DNA from: Flavobacterium sp. CF108 | Lineage (GTDB): Bacteria > Bacteroidota > Bacteroidia > Flavobacteriales > Flavobacteriaceae | Direction: 5' to 3' | DNA: 64,000 nt | NCBI RefSeq assembly: GCF_900129795.1 | Contig: NZ_FQWW01000003.1 | Span: 558,001-622,000, forward strand | Shown here: one piece after another, positions 25,983 to 36,084 of the stretch | Layout: each line of letters starts with the position of its first letter | How positions within the stretch are numbered: position 1 is the first letter of the stretch | Translations under genes and position numbers: made by a program | Notes under the pieces: model-generated | What the model saw: the letters and a program-made list of their open reading frames with translations, nothing else | What the model was told of the DNA's origin: nothing | The model's database searches: none

Positions 25983-26536
25983 AATTCTTAATTTATTTAT
26001 AGTAATTGTAAATCAGTTTAAAATAAGATAAGCTGTATTGGTATTTATTTTTTCTGAAAATTGTCTTTCTTAATAACTGTTAATAATCGTTAAAAGATAA
26101 AGCTGTTTTGGAGGAACATTTCAGTATTAATATAGGATGTAAATTTAATCTGGAGAGACTAAAATTATTTACGGTTTTCATGCTAATTTTTCCTTATTTA
26201 GGACATTTAGTTACAAAAAAGTAATCCCTTATCAGCTTCATTATCATAATTTTATCTTAAATTATTGTTGTATTTAGATTGATGTTATGGATTTTAATTT
26301 TCTGTTTTGCATAACAGGATTTAATCTTTTTAAAACAGTCAAAAAGCACAATTTTTTAATTTTTATACCCTTAATTTTTTTCTTTTTTGAGTAGTACGAA
26401 TTGTAACTATTCACGGGGAACCCATTTTTTAATTTAAAAAAATAGTGCCAAAACCCCAGTAAACAGGTTCACAATATTTTTTCACAAATCATTACTCCAT
26501 TCATAAACTGATTATTTAATTTAAAACATTAAAAAG
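25983..26536. other. Long untranslated leader region before the exopolysaccharide cluster
   Basis: This 554-base, very AT-rich region separates the divergent UpxY-like gene and the first cluster gene. It should hold both promoters and, probably, a long 5' leader on which a UpxY-like factor could act. A small hairpin CTGTT/AACAG occurs near 26310-26325 and a run of GGGG-AACCC near 26415. I see no exact TAnnTTTG element, no JUMPstart or ops site that I can recognise, and no ORF. Confidence 0.5.
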
Positions 26537-26971
26537 ATGAAAATTGGAATAACCTTTAGTGCTTTTGACTTGTTACATGCGGGGCATGTAAAAATGCTTG
26601 AAGAAGCGAAACAAAATTGTGATTATTTAATTGTTGGCCTGCAGACTGATCCAACGTTAGACCGCCCAACAAAAAACAAACCAACACAAACTGTTGTCGA
26701 AAGATACATACAGTTAAAAGCGTGTAAATTTGTTGATGAAATTGTACCTTATGCAACAGAGCAGGACTTAGAAGATATTTTGAAATCTTTTACTATTGAT
26801 ATGCGTGTTTTAGGAGATGAGTATAAAGAGAAAGACTTTACCGGAAGAGCCTACTGCGAAGAAAAAGGAATTGAGTTGTATTTTAATACCAGAGACCATC
26901 GTTTTTCGAGTACTAATCTTCGTCATGAAGTATATCAAAAAGAAATTTTAATACATTCTAATGGCAATTAG
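26537..26971 (+). CDS. TagD-like cytidylyltransferase (nucleotidyltransferase fold)
   Basis: A 144-residue enzyme of the HxGH nucleotidyltransferase family. H14 and H17 in DLLHAGHVKML bind the nucleotide phosphates, and RFSSTNLRHE near the C-terminus replaces the usual RTxGISTT signature. The size fits glycerol-3-phosphate cytidylyltransferase, but no CDP-glycerol transferase is seen nearby, so the substrate may be another sugar or alcohol phosphate. It is the first gene of the exopolysaccharide cluster and overlaps the next gene by 11 bases, so the two are probably translationally coupled. Confidence 0.82.
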   Translation: MKIGITFSAFDLLHAGHVKMLEEAKQNCDYLIVGLQTDPTLDRPTKNKPTQTVVERYIQLKACKFVDEIVPYATEQDLEDILKSFTIDMRVLGDEYKEKDFTGRAYCEEKGIELYFNTRDHRFSSTNLRHEVYQKEILIHSNGN

Positions 26972-27965
26972 TACTACTATTACTCATGTAGTTTTAACCG
27001 GCGGAATTGGCAGCAGATTATGGCCTCTTTCCAGAAAAACACTTCCAAAACAATATCTTGAACTTTTTGACGGAGAATCACTTTTTGAAAAAACAGTAGC
27101 TCGTAACGAAAATGTTTCAACAAAAATGATAGTAGTTGGAAATATTGAAAACTACAAAATGACGAATGTGATTATGTCAAAACTGAATAAACATTTTACT
27201 CATATTGTAGAAGCCGTCCCCCGTAATACAGCCGCAGCAATTGCCTTTGCCGCATTTGCATCAAAACCAGACGATATTTTATTGATAACCCCCTCAGACC
27301 ATATTATAGAAGGCAGCGATTTATACAATAATGCTTTATGGCACGCTATTGTATTAGCCAATCAGGATTATATAGTAACCTTTGGCATAGAACCAACTAA
27401 ACCGGAAACGGGTTACGGTTATATCGAATTTGAAGATGAAAATGTAATTGCATTTCATGAAAAACCCGATTTTGAAACGGCAGTAAAATATCTTAAAAAG
27501 AAAAATTATTTCTGGAACAGCGGACTTTTTTGTTTCAAAGCCGGAAAGTTTTTAGCAGAACTCGAAAAACAGGAACCCGAAGTTTTCAAAGCTTCAAAAA
27601 TAGCTTGGGAAAACAATACAAATGGCTTTTTGAATTACGAGTTGTCGATAAAAATTCCTTCTACAAGCATTGATTATGCGGTTATGGAAAGAAGTAAAGA
27701 TATTAAAGTGGTTCCCGCTCATTTTGGCTGGTCAGATTTAGGTTCTTTCGAATCGGTTTATGATTATTTGGTTCAAAAAGGACATCCCATTGATGCCAAC
27801 AGAAATATTGTTATAGGAACTTCATTGCATACCACTTTTATTGGCGTTAAAAATTGCATTTTGATTTACACCGCCGATGCTTTGATGGTTTTGCAAAAAG
27901 AAAATTCTCAGGAAGTAAAACAAGTTTACCAGCAATTAGAATCGATTGCTTCGCCGCTGCTGTAA
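26961..27965 (+). CDS. manC: Mannose-1-phosphate guanylyltransferase
   Basis: A 334-residue enzyme that makes GDP-mannose from mannose-1-phosphate and GTP. VVLTGGIGSRLWPLSRKTLPKQYLEL is the nucleotide-binding signature; VEAVPRNTAAAIAFAAF, ITPSDHII, FHEKPDFETA and FWNSGLFCFKAGKF complete the family pattern. The length is that of the single-domain enzyme without a phosphomannose isomerase part. With fcl and gmd just downstream it feeds the GDP-mannose to GDP-L-fucose route. Confidence 0.95.
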   Translation: MAISTTITHVVLTGGIGSRLWPLSRKTLPKQYLELFDGESLFEKTVARNENVSTKMIVVGNIENYKMTNVIMSKLNKHFTHIVEAVPRNTAAAIAFAAFASKPDDILLITPSDHIIEGSDLYNNALWHAIVLANQDYIVTFGIEPTKPETGYGYIEFEDENVIAFHEKPDFETAVKYLKKKNYFWNSGLFCFKAGKFLAELEKQEPEVFKASKIAWENNTNGFLNYELSIKIPSTSIDYAVMERSKDIKVVPAHFGWSDLGSFESVYDYLVQKGHPIDANRNIVIGTSLHTTFIGVKNCILIYTADALMVLQKENSQEVKQVYQQLESIASPLL

Positions 27966-27980
27966 AATAAAATTTACGCT

Positions 27981-28934
27981 ATGATCAATAAAAAATCCAT
28001 AATATATATTGCTGGACATAACGGAATGGTGGGAAGCGCCATTTGGAGAACGCTGACTGCAAAAGGCTACACGAATCTTATTGGAGCATCCAGCAGAGAA
28101 TTAGATTTAAGAAAGCAAAAAGCAGTTCGGGATTTTATCAGAAAAACAAAACCCGATGTAATTATCGATGCCGCCGCAAAAGTGGGAGGAATTCAGGCAA
28201 ACAATGATTTTCCGTACGATTTTTTGATGGAAAACATGCTGATTCAAAACAACCTTATCAATGAGGCACATCGTTTGGCGGTAGATAAATTCATTTTTTT
28301 AGGAAGTTCCTGTATTTATCCAAAATTTGCACCGCAGCCGTTAAAAGAAGAATATTTGCTCACAGCTCCTTTAGAACCCACTAACGAATGGTACGCTTTG
28401 GCCAAAATCTCCGGAGTAAAATTATGTGAAGCCATCCGCAGACAATACCAAAAAGATTTTGTCAGCATGATGCCAACCAACTTATACGGCACTCATGACA
28501 ATTTTGATTTAAACAGTTCGCATGTTTTACCTGCCATGATCCGCAAGTTTCACGAAGCCAAAGAAAGCAATAATGCCGTAGTAATTTTATGGGGAACGGG
28601 AACCCCCATGCGTGAATTTCTATTTGTAGATGATATGGCAGAAGCAGTAGTTTTTGCTTTAGAAAATGAGCTTCCGGAGCATTTGTATAACATTGGAACA
28701 GGAAAAGATTTAACCATAAACGAACTGGCCGCATTGGTACAAAAAATTGTAGGTCATACCGGAGATATTCTTTGGGACGACACAAAACCTGATGGTACAC
28801 CACGAAAATTAATGGATGTTTCTAAAATGCACAGCATGGGCTGGAAACACCAAACAGAACTCGAAGAAGGAATACAAAAAACCTACACTTGGTTTTTAGA
28901 AAACATCGAAAATTTCAAACAAAAGGTTTACTGA
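27981..28934 (+). CDS. fcl: GDP-L-fucose synthase
   Basis: A 317-residue short-chain dehydrogenase with the N-terminal glycine motif GHNGMVGSAI and the diagnostic VIDAAAKVGGIQANN-type text (as VIIDAAAKVGGIQANND), GSSCIYPKFAPQPLKEE and the catalytic YxxxK in EWYALAKISGVKLCE. It epimerises and reduces the 4-keto-6-deoxymannose intermediate made by Gmd. It precedes gmd, the reverse of the reaction order. About 100 bases lie between the two, with text like tttgcgactttgc that resembles scattered intergenic repeats of flavobacteria. Confidence 0.95.
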   Translation: MINKKSIIYIAGHNGMVGSAIWRTLTAKGYTNLIGASSRELDLRKQKAVRDFIRKTKPDVIIDAAAKVGGIQANNDFPYDFLMENMLIQNNLINEAHRLAVDKFIFLGSSCIYPKFAPQPLKEEYLLTAPLEPTNEWYALAKISGVKLCEAIRRQYQKDFVSMMPTNLYGTHDNFDLNSSHVLPAMIRKFHEAKESNNAVVILWGTGTPMREFLFVDDMAEAVVFALENELPEHLYNIGTGKDLTINELAALVQKIVGHTGDILWDDTKPDGTPRKLMDVSKMHSMGWKHQTELEEGIQKTYTWFLENIENFKQKVY

Positions 28935-29032
28935 TCTTTTGCCCTTCAAATTACCCCAAACCCCTTTATCGTTAAGACTTTACAAAATTTGCGACTTTGC
29001 AGCATAATGCCTTTGTGCCTTACAATCAGATT

Positions 29033-30157
29033 ATGAATCCATTGAAAAAAACAGCCCTAATTACAGGAGTTACAGGACAAGACGGAGCCTATTTAAGTGA
29101 ATTTTTATTAGAAAAAGGCTATATCGTACACGGATTAAAAAGACGTACTTCTTTATTTAATACAGATCGAATTGATCATTTATACCAGGATCCTTATGTA
29201 GAAAACAGAAATTTTATTCTGCATTACGGAGATATGACAGACAGCACGAATTTAACCCGAATCATTCAGGAAGTTCAACCCGATGAAATCTACAATCTGG
29301 CTGCCATGAGCCATGTAGCCGTTTCATTTGAAACTCCGGAATATACAGGAAATGCTGATGGTTTAGGAACCTTACGACTTCTGGATGCCGTTCGTTTGCT
29401 TGGATTAGAAAAAAAGACACGAATTTATCAGGCATCGACTTCAGAATTGTATGGAAAAGTACAGGAAGTTCCGCAGTCTGAAACAACGCCGTTTTATCCG
29501 CGTTCGCCTTATGCCGTAGCCAAAATGTACGCCTATTGGATTACTGTAAATTACAGAGAAGCTTACGGAATGTACGCCTGCAATGGGATTTTGTTTAATC
29601 ACGAATCACCCATTAGAGGCGAAACTTTTGTAACACGTAAAATTACCAGAGCAACGGCACGAATAGCTTTAGGACTTCAGGATAAATTATATTTAGGAAA
29701 TCTTGACGCACAGCGCGATTGGGGACATGCAAAAGATTATGTACAAATGATGTGGATGATTCTTCAGGCCGATGAACCGGAAGACTGGGTAATTGCGACA
29801 GGAAAAACCACAACAGTTCGTGAATTTGTACGAATGAGTTTTGCCGAAGTAGGTATTGAACTAGAATTCAAAGGAAAAGGAATAAATGAAAAAGCTCTTG
29901 TAAAATATTGCAGCAATCCAGATTATCAAATTCCGATTGGTAAAGAAGTATTAGAAGTTGATGCCAATTATTTTAGACCAACAGAAGTAGATTTACTGGT
30001 AGGCGATCCCACAAAAGCCAGAACCAAACTGGGCTGGAAATGCAAATACGATTTAGAATCATTGGTAAAAGAAATGATGCAGTCTGATTTAAAATTAATG
30101 GAGAAAGAACAGCATTTAAAAGAATTCGGTTATACGATCTTAAATTATTTCGAATAA
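29033..30157 (+). CDS. gmd: GDP-mannose 4,6-dehydratase
   Basis: A 374-residue enzyme from ATG 29033 ([12 protein letters not shown]); an in-frame TTG at 28997 would add 12 poorly conserved residues. [24 protein letters not shown] is the NADP-binding motif, [17 protein letters not shown] and DMTDSTNL are family signatures, and [15 protein letters not shown] gives the catalytic YxxxK. It removes water from GDP-mannose to give the 4-keto-6-deoxy sugar used by fcl. GRVVFN-type text appears as [18 protein letters not shown]. Confidence 0.96.
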   Translation: MNPLKKTALITGVTGQDGAYLSEFLLEKGYIVHGLKRRTSLFNTDRIDHLYQDPYVENRNFILHYGDMTDSTNLTRIIQEVQPDEIYNLAAMSHVAVSFETPEYTGNADGLGTLRLLDAVRLLGLEKKTRIYQASTSELYGKVQEVPQSETTPFYPRSPYAVAKMYAYWITVNYREAYGMYACNGILFNHESPIRGETFVTRKITRATARIALGLQDKLYLGNLDAQRDWGHAKDYVQMMWMILQADEPEDWVIATGKTTTVREFVRMSFAEVGIELEFKGKGINEKALVKYCSNPDYQIPIGKEVLEVDANYFRPTEVDLLVGDPTKARTKLGWKCKYDLESLVKEMMQSDLKLMEKEQHLKEFGYTILNYFE

Positions 30158-30169
30158 AAAAGTATCTAA

Positions 30170-31630
30170 ATGAAAATCAAAAATATTTGCTGCTTAGGAG
30201 CCGGTTACGTCGGAGGACCAACAATGTCAGTAATAGCATTGAAATGTCCCGAAATAAAAGTAACAGTTGTAGATTTAAATACAGATCGTATTTTAGCATG
30301 GAATGAAGAAAATTTAGATAAACTTCCTGTTTACGAACCCGGACTTGCAGATGTAGTTCGTGAAGCAAGAGGACGTAATTTGTTTTTTTCAACCGATGTT
30401 GATGCAGCAATTGAAGCCGCAGATATGATTTTTATAGCCGTAAATACGCCAACAAAAACATACGGTGAAGGCAAGGGAATGGCTGCCGATTTAAAATTTG
30501 TAGAATTATGCGCCAGACAAATAGCCCGAATAGCTAAAAATGATAAAATTATAGTCGAAAAATCTACGCTTCCTGTTCGAACAGCCCAAACTTTACAGAC
30601 TATTTTAGATCATACCGGAAACGGAGTAAAATTTGAAGTACTTTCTAATCCCGAATTTTTAGCCGAAGGAACTGCCATCGAAGATTTATTTAATGCCGAT
30701 AGAGTTTTAATTGGAGGAAATCAAACTGAAAGCGGTCAAAAAGCCATTCAGTCTTTGGTTGATATTTATGCACATTGGCTTTCGCCGAAACAAATTTTAA
30801 CTACAAATGTATGGTCTTCCGAATTATCAAAATTAACCGCCAATGCCTTTTTAGCACAGAGAATTTCATCCATTAATGCCCTATCTGCTTTATGCGAAGC
30901 CACCGAAGCCGATGTTGATGAGGTTGCCGCAGCCATAGGAACCGATAGTAGAATTGGTTCTAAATTCCTTAAAGCTTCGGTTGGGTTTGGAGGATCTTGT
31001 TTTCAAAAAGATATTTTAAACTTAGTGTATTTGTGCCGTTATTTTAACCTGCCGGAAGTTGCTAATTATTGGGAACAAATTATTATTCTAAATGATTATC
31101 AAAAATACCGTTTCGCTAAAAATATTATCTGTTCACTTTTTAATACCGTAAGTGGAAAAAAAATAACCTTTTTAGGCTGGGCTTTCAAAAAAGATACCAA
31201 CGATACCAGAGAATCTGCAGCAATTTATGTAGCCGAACATTTAATCGAAGACGGAGCAGAAATTCATGTTTACGACCCTAAAGTTTCTGAAGAAAAAATT
31301 AAAGCTGATATGCGCTATTTATGGGAATTAAAAGGACTTTCTGAAGAAAAAATAAAATCAAAATTAAATCAGATTTTCGTTTACAAAACAGCGATTGAGG
31401 CACTCGATGAAGCTCATGCCGCTGCGATATTAACAGAATGGGATGAATTTAAAACCTACGATTGGGAAAGTATTTACAACAACATGTACAAACCCGCTTT
31501 CCTGTTTGATGGACGAAATATTCTTGATTTTAAAAAATTAGCCGCAATAGGTTTTCAGGTAAAAGGAATTGGAAAAAATAATTCTTTTAGTGCTAAATTA
31601 AAAGTAGAAAATGAACTGGTCATTAGATAA
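30170..31630 (+). CDS. ugd: UDP-glucose 6-dehydrogenase
   Basis: A 486-residue enzyme oxidising UDP-glucose to UDP-glucuronate with two [24 protein letters not shown] is the Rossmann motif, [16 protein letters not shown] and [11 protein letters not shown] follow, and [17 protein letters not shown] contains the catalytic Cys. The sequence resembles the animal-type enzyme more than the short bacterial type. Its product is the substrate of the UDP-glucuronate decarboxylase at 44253-45227. The end overlaps the flippase gene by 20 bases. Confidence 0.95.
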   Translation: MKIKNICCLGAGYVGGPTMSVIALKCPEIKVTVVDLNTDRILAWNEENLDKLPVYEPGLADVVREARGRNLFFSTDVDAAIEAADMIFIAVNTPTKTYGEGKGMAADLKFVELCARQIARIAKNDKIIVEKSTLPVRTAQTLQTILDHTGNGVKFEVLSNPEFLAEGTAIEDLFNADRVLIGGNQTESGQKAIQSLVDIYAHWLSPKQILTTNVWSSELSKLTANAFLAQRISSINALSALCEATEADVDEVAAAIGTDSRIGSKFLKASVGFGGSCFQKDILNLVYLCRYFNLPEVANYWEQIIILNDYQKYRFAKNIICSLFNTVSGKKITFLGWAFKKDTNDTRESAAIYVAEHLIEDGAEIHVYDPKVSEEKIKADMRYLWELKGLSEEKIKSKLNQIFVYKTAIEALDEAHAAAILTEWDEFKTYDWESIYNNMYKPAFLFDGRNILDFKKLAAIGFQVKGIGKNNSFSAKLKVENELVIR

Positions 31631-32903
31631 AATAAGACAGCACCAGCATTTCGATAAAAGTCTAAATTTTATAAAATTAATTTCGATTGTAGGAAGTACA
31701 GAAGTAATCCTAAAATTAATTGGATTTGTTTCCGGGATATTAATTGTCAGAATGCTGCCTGTTCAGGAATACGCTCTATACACGCTCGCTAATACTATGT
31801 TAGGAACTTTAGTAATGTTTACAGATTCCGGTATTTCAAACGGAGTCATGGCACTAAGTGGCAAAGTATGGAAAGATCCTAAAAAACTAGGCGAAGTGCT
31901 AGCGACAGGTTTAGATTTAAGAAAGAAATTTGCCTTTATAGCCTTAACCGTTTCTACCCCCATAATCATTTATCTATTATTAAAAAATAACGCAAGCTGG
32001 TTATCGGCAGTTTTAATTTTTCTGTCCTTGATTCCGGCTTTTTACGCAGCCTTATCAGATTCTTTACTAGAAATAACACCCAAGTTACATCAGGATATTT
32101 CGAGTTTACAAAAAAATCAATTACGAGTTGGATTTGGACGATTGCTATTAGTTATCCTTACAATTTTTATTTTTCCCTGGACATTCGTCCTTATTTTGGC
32201 TTCAGGAATTCCGCAGATATACGGCAATTCAAAACTCAAAATAATCAATAAAAAGTTTGTAGACAGCCACCAAAAGCCAGATCCCGTAATTCGTAAAGAG
32301 ATACTCAAAATTGTAACCCGCATCCTGCCCAATATTATATTTTATGCGCTATCAGGACAAATCGTAATTTGGATATTATCTGTTTTTGGCAACTCTACTG
32401 ATTTGGCAAGTATAGGAGCGTTGGGCAGATTTGCGGCACTCATGGCTTTTTTTACCACAATATCAGGCACTTTATTTTTACCCCGATTTTCAAGATTAGC
32501 AGATGATAAAGAAATCCTTTTAAGATATTTTTTATTTTTTCAGTTGATCCTTTTTTTGGCAGCAGGCTTTATAATGCTGATCGTATTTTTATTTCCTGCC
32601 CAAATGTTATGGCTTTTAGGAGGTTCTTACAGTTCATTATCATCTGAACTTTTTTTGATTATGTTATCCAGCTGCATCGGATTAATTGCTGCCATGAGCG
32701 GTAATTTAATAGGCAGCAGAGGACATTTTTTAAACCCAATTTTTGTAATTGCGCTCAATTTAGGAACCGTTATACTAGCTTATTTTATTTGGGATTTAAC
32801 AAAGCTTCGAGGCATTTTGTACTACAGTATTTTTAACCAGTGTCTTTCATTATTAGTAAATTATATATTTAGTTTTTTAGTAATAATTAGAGTCAAGAAA
32901 TAA
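31611..32903 (+). CDS. Wzx-like polysaccharide flippase
   Basis: A 430-residue inner-membrane protein with about 12 hydrophobic segments. [40 protein letters not shown] is the typical first part of MATE/Wzx-type transporters. Later segments such as [30 protein letters not shown] and [21 protein letters not shown] fit. It should move undecaprenyl-linked repeat units to the periplasmic face for the Wzy-like polymerase at 39352-40644. Overlap with ugd suggests coupled translation. An intergenic repeat region follows. Confidence 0.88.
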   Translation: MNWSLDKIRQHQHFDKSLNFIKLISIVGSTEVILKLIGFVSGILIVRMLPVQEYALYTLANTMLGTLVMFTDSGISNGVMALSGKVWKDPKKLGEVLATGLDLRKKFAFIALTVSTPIIIYLLLKNNASWLSAVLIFLSLIPAFYAALSDSLLEITPKLHQDISSLQKNQLRVGFGRLLLVILTIFIFPWTFVLILASGIPQIYGNSKLKIINKKFVDSHQKPDPVIRKEILKIVTRILPNIIFYALSGQIVIWILSVFGNSTDLASIGALGRFAALMAFFTTISGTLFLPRFSRLADDKEILLRYFLFFQLILFLAAGFIMLIVFLFPAQMLWLLGGSYSSLSSELFLIMLSSCIGLIAAMSGNLIGSRGHFLNPIFVIALNLGTVILAYFIWDLTKLRGILYYSIFNQCLSLLVNYIFSFLVIIRVKK

Positions 32904-32931
32904 ATTAAAAATTAAAAATTAAAAATTAAAG
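32904..32931 (+). repeat. Short tandem repeat, attaaaa units
   Basis: About four copies of a seven-base attaaaa unit follow directly after the flippase stop codon. No role is evident. Confidence 0.6.
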
Positions 32932-32948
32932 GAATAGATTATCAATAT

Positions 32949-33029
32949 AAACATAGCCCGCGGTTTCAACCGCGGGAACGCAAGATTGTCACAACCCGTT
33001 TCCCGTGGTTGAAACCACGGGCTATGTTT
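32949..33029. repeat. REP/BIME-like double palindrome
   Basis: Two palindromic units, CCCGCGGTTTCAACCGCGGG and CCCGTGGTTGAAACCACGGG, lie in inverted order 20 bases apart. Flanking AAACATAG and CTATGTTT extend the match, so the whole 81 bases form one large inverted repeat with imperfect centre. The units are GC-rich in an AT-rich region. This layout is like REP/BIME elements moved by Y1 transposases (RAYT); no transposase is present here. It could also act as a transcription or mRNA-stability signal inside the cluster. Confidence 0.75.
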
Positions 33030-33130
33030 GAATAGGTTTGAGTGAATTATTTGGAACACAAAGAGATTAACACAATCTATATCTTCATGATTAAAACCAA
33101 GAGCTATATTAAAAACTATAGAATTAAAAC

Positions 33131-34057
33131 ATGAATAAATTACCAGGTCAAGGCGGACTTACTAAAAAAATAACCATAGCAAAAGGCAGAGCAAACCGTA
33201 AAAAGTTTGCCAGACAAGTAGCAATAGGATTATATCATTTGGTAAACCAAGTCAGTAAAAAAAAAACTATTGAAATGGAGGTCGCCAGTTTTTCCTCTTT
33301 CAATGATTTTCACGAGCAAGTTTTGTCTGTTTTATCGTTTATTCGCTACGTAGGAAAACCAATTAAATGGACACTTTATTCAGACGGTACACATACTCAG
33401 GCACAAATAAACCAACTCGAAAGTAATTTTGATTTCCTTAAAGTATCCGAAGGACTCGACTGGAGCGAAATAGAATCCTTAAAAGGTTTATGCAAAGAAG
33501 AATTAGAACCTTATGAAAACTATCTAATCGATTATGCTAAAAAATATCCATTAGGAAAAAAACTGTTTTACTATTTAAATCATCCAATCGAAAAACCAAC
33601 ACTATTCATAGATTCAGATATTCTATTTTATGAACACGCCAATGTTTTAAAACTAATACTAACAGAAAAACCAAAAGCAAACGGCTGGTATATGCCAGAT
33701 GTAAGCTGGGGTTGTTTAGACAGCCGTTACAAAGCCCTAAACTCTGAACAAATATATCAGGTAAACTCCGGTTTTATTTTTGCCAATGAAGCTTTTAAGA
33801 ACATAAAAGAATCGCTGGACTTTTTTAAAACCTATAATTTCACCTACGAATATTTTAGCGAACAAACCGTTTACCATCATTTGCTAAAAAATAATTCCTA
33901 TATGCCTTTAACACCTAAAACCTTCATTTTAGACTCAGGCGATCAATTTGATTTTTCGTATTTATTCAGTCCAAAACAAATGGCAGTTCGGCATTATACA
34001 GGGCCTGTTCGTCATAAAATGTGGCAGAAAAATTATAAATGGCATTTAAGCTTATAA
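33131..34057 (+). CDS. Putative GT-A glycosyltransferase, unclassified
   Basis: A 308-residue protein with no signal peptide. PTLFIDSDILFYEH holds a DxD motif (D161, D163) that in GT-A enzymes binds the metal and nucleotide sugar. QVNSGFIFANEAF and the late RHYTGPVRHKMWQKNYKW look like acceptor-side motifs with a His. I do not recognise the family for certain; it recalls GT8-like proteins. It is the first of three such genes in a row, a run that differs from the GT4/GT2 genes further on. The linkage it makes is unknown. Confidence 0.7.
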   Translation: MNKLPGQGGLTKKITIAKGRANRKKFARQVAIGLYHLVNQVSKKKTIEMEVASFSSFNDFHEQVLSVLSFIRYVGKPIKWTLYSDGTHTQAQINQLESNFDFLKVSEGLDWSEIESLKGLCKEELEPYENYLIDYAKKYPLGKKLFYYLNHPIEKPTLFIDSDILFYEHANVLKLILTEKPKANGWYMPDVSWGCLDSRYKALNSEQIYQVNSGFIFANEAFKNIKESLDFFKTYNFTYEYFSEQTVYHHLLKNNSYMPLTPKTFILDSGDQFDFSYLFSPKQMAVRHYTGPVRHKMWQKNYKWHLSL

Positions 34058-34067
34058 ACCGATATAG

Positions 34068-35078
34068 ATGAAAAAAGGTATTGTTTTAGTGGCCAATTTA
34101 AAAAGTCAGTGGTACAGCGAAAACCTAATTTATTCCATTAGAAAAAGCGGCTGTACATTGCCAATCCGATTAATTCATTTTGGAGGAGAAAAAGTAAATT
34201 CTCAATATATCTTAAATGAAGTTGAATTTTTAACCGTAGAAGATTTTTCGGAAGAAGCCAGAAGTTTTATAAAAAACCTGAGAAGTGTTTTAACAGAATG
34301 CCCAATGGGATTTTTGTACCGTTTTTTAGCATTCTTTTCAGATTGGGATGAATTTATTTATACTGATAATGATATCGTGGCACTAATGAATTGGGAACGT
34401 TTGTTTGAGTTTGCAAATGGACATGATTTAGTTCACGCCGATACAGAATACACAACTTGCGGCATACACAATTATCTGCTTCCTGAAAAAGTAAAAGAAA
34501 ATTTCGGAAAAGACAGTTTAAACTCCGCCATAACAGCCGGACACATATTGGTCAGAAAAAGTTCAAAAATGATTGCAGATATGAACGCAGCTGTAGAATG
34601 GTTCAAACAGCATCCTGAAATTCCAAAAAAACACGATCAGTCCTTATTGCATATCGCTTCATTATTGGGAGACTGGAAATTACTCAATTTATGCAAACCT
34701 CCATACAACTGGCTCAGTTCATGGTCTGGAGATTATACCAATAGTTTAGATTTAATTCATGCCATTCAGGGCGGATACAAACAAAACACAGATTCATACA
34801 AAATTTGGTATTCCCAATTGTCTGAAGAATCTAAAATAGTGGTCAATAAACAATCTTCTTTTCGCGCTTTAAATGTACCCATTAGTCATTTGCATTATTC
34901 CGGCAGAGGCCGTTTGGGAGCAGAATCAATCGATGAATTAATGTATTCCAGCCAGACTGATAAAGAGCGAATGATGAATTTGTATAAAGTGCAAAGCTCT
35001 GATTTATTTTATATTACCTATATCAAACATCAATCAAAACGTGTTACAAGAAGACTCAAACGCATCTTAAATTTATAA
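34068..35078 (+). CDS. Putative GT-A glycosyltransferase, unclassified
   Basis: A 336-residue protein. The DxD-like motif is D100-N-D102 in EFIYTDNDIVALMNWE, preceded by FLYRFLAFFSDWD. SAITAGHILVRKSS and KKHDQSLLHIAS fit the acceptor region, and VPISHLHYSGRGRL gives a late His. It resembles nucleotide-sugar transferases of capsule clusters, but the donor and acceptor are not known. It begins ten bases after the previous gene and ends six before the next, so the three are clearly one transcription unit. Confidence 0.68.
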   Translation: MKKGIVLVANLKSQWYSENLIYSIRKSGCTLPIRLIHFGGEKVNSQYILNEVEFLTVEDFSEEARSFIKNLRSVLTECPMGFLYRFLAFFSDWDEFIYTDNDIVALMNWERLFEFANGHDLVHADTEYTTCGIHNYLLPEKVKENFGKDSLNSAITAGHILVRKSSKMIADMNAAVEWFKQHPEIPKKHDQSLLHIASLLGDWKLLNLCKPPYNWLSSWSGDYTNSLDLIHAIQGGYKQNTDSYKIWYSQLSEESKIVVNKQSSFRALNVPISHLHYSGRGRLGAESIDELMYSSQTDKERMMNLYKVQSSDLFYITYIKHQSKRVTRRLKRILNL

Positions 35079-35084
35079 TACTAT

Positions 35085-36059
35085 ATGATGAATGCAGCAG
35101 TTTGCACTATTTTCGAGGGTCACTACCATTTTGGAGTAGCTGCACTTTCTAATTCACTATATCAAAATGGATTTAGAGGCGATATTTATGTAGGTTATCG
35201 AGGCAGATTACCCAAATGGGTATTAAGAGGCGAAAAAGAAACAATTGGTAAATGGAAAGAAGCCATTGTCCTAACTCCGGTGCAGGACATAAAATTGATT
35301 TTTCTGCCCATAGTGACCAATTATAATATGGCAAATTACAAGCCTGATTTTATGCTGGAACTCTGGGAAGGCCCGGCAAAAGAAGCAGACGCCATGTTTT
35401 ATTTTGATCCTGATATTGTGATAAACGATTCATGGGCGTGTTACGAACAATGGATAAACTGCGGTGTTGCACTTTGCGAAGATGTTAATTCACCTTTGCA
35501 GGAATTCCATCCCCGGCGGCAAGGCTGGAAAAACTATTACAAACACTACCACATCGATTTGCACTTTAAAAACGCGATTTATGTAAACGCCGGTTTTGTT
35601 GGACTTCTTAAAAAAAACAGCTCATTTTTAAATTTGTGGGTTCAGATGCAGGAACTTATGGGACCTGCAATTGGGGGTTTAGAGAATTCTATTTTTTTGA
35701 ATCAATCCTACAATTCAACGGTTTTAAAAAGAGAAGGATTCCAGATTTTTGATAAACCGGATCAGGATGCTTTAAATGTGGCGATTGAAGTTTATAATGA
35801 TCCTGTAAGTTATATGGGAAAAGAAGGAATGGGTTTTTCTGAAGGTGATTCAACAATGTCCCACGGAATGGGAAGTCCAAAACCCTGGAAAGCACACCAT
35901 TTATTAAGGGCCGCTCAGGGAAAAATCCCTAGAAATTTAGATGTTATTTATTGGAAATATTGCAGTGAACCCATATTGGCACATTCTAAATGGGAAATTA
36001 CACGAAAATTAATAGGTATTAAAGTAGCCAAAGTTATTGGAAGATTCTATAAAGTGTAA
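35085..36059 (+). CDS. Putative GT-A glycosyltransferase, unclassified
   Basis: A 324-residue protein; the second Met is an equally good start. AAVCTIFEGHYHFGVAALSNSLYQNGF is a GT8-like first strand and helix, AMFYFDPDIVIND holds the DxD motif (D108, D110), and SHGMGSPKPWKAHHLLRAAQG is a late motif with His residues. NAIYVNAGFVGLLKKNSSF matches the 'xVNAGF' pattern also seen in the first of the three genes. Donor sugar unknown. Confidence 0.7.
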   Translation: MMNAAVCTIFEGHYHFGVAALSNSLYQNGFRGDIYVGYRGRLPKWVLRGEKETIGKWKEAIVLTPVQDIKLIFLPIVTNYNMANYKPDFMLELWEGPAKEADAMFYFDPDIVINDSWACYEQWINCGVALCEDVNSPLQEFHPRRQGWKNYYKHYHIDLHFKNAIYVNAGFVGLLKKNSSFLNLWVQMQELMGPAIGGLENSIFLNQSYNSTVLKREGFQIFDKPDQDALNVAIEVYNDPVSYMGKEGMGFSEGDSTMSHGMGSPKPWKAHHLLRAAQGKIPRNLDVIYWKYCSEPILAHSKWEITRKLIGIKVAKVIGRFYKV

Positions 36060-36084
36060 ATTTTTTTAAAACGGATAAAAAATT

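Noticed and set aside
28935-29032. In-frame extension of gmd to a TTG at 28997
   Set aside because: The added residues are not family-like, and the stretch resembles an intergenic repeat; ATG 29033 matches the family start.
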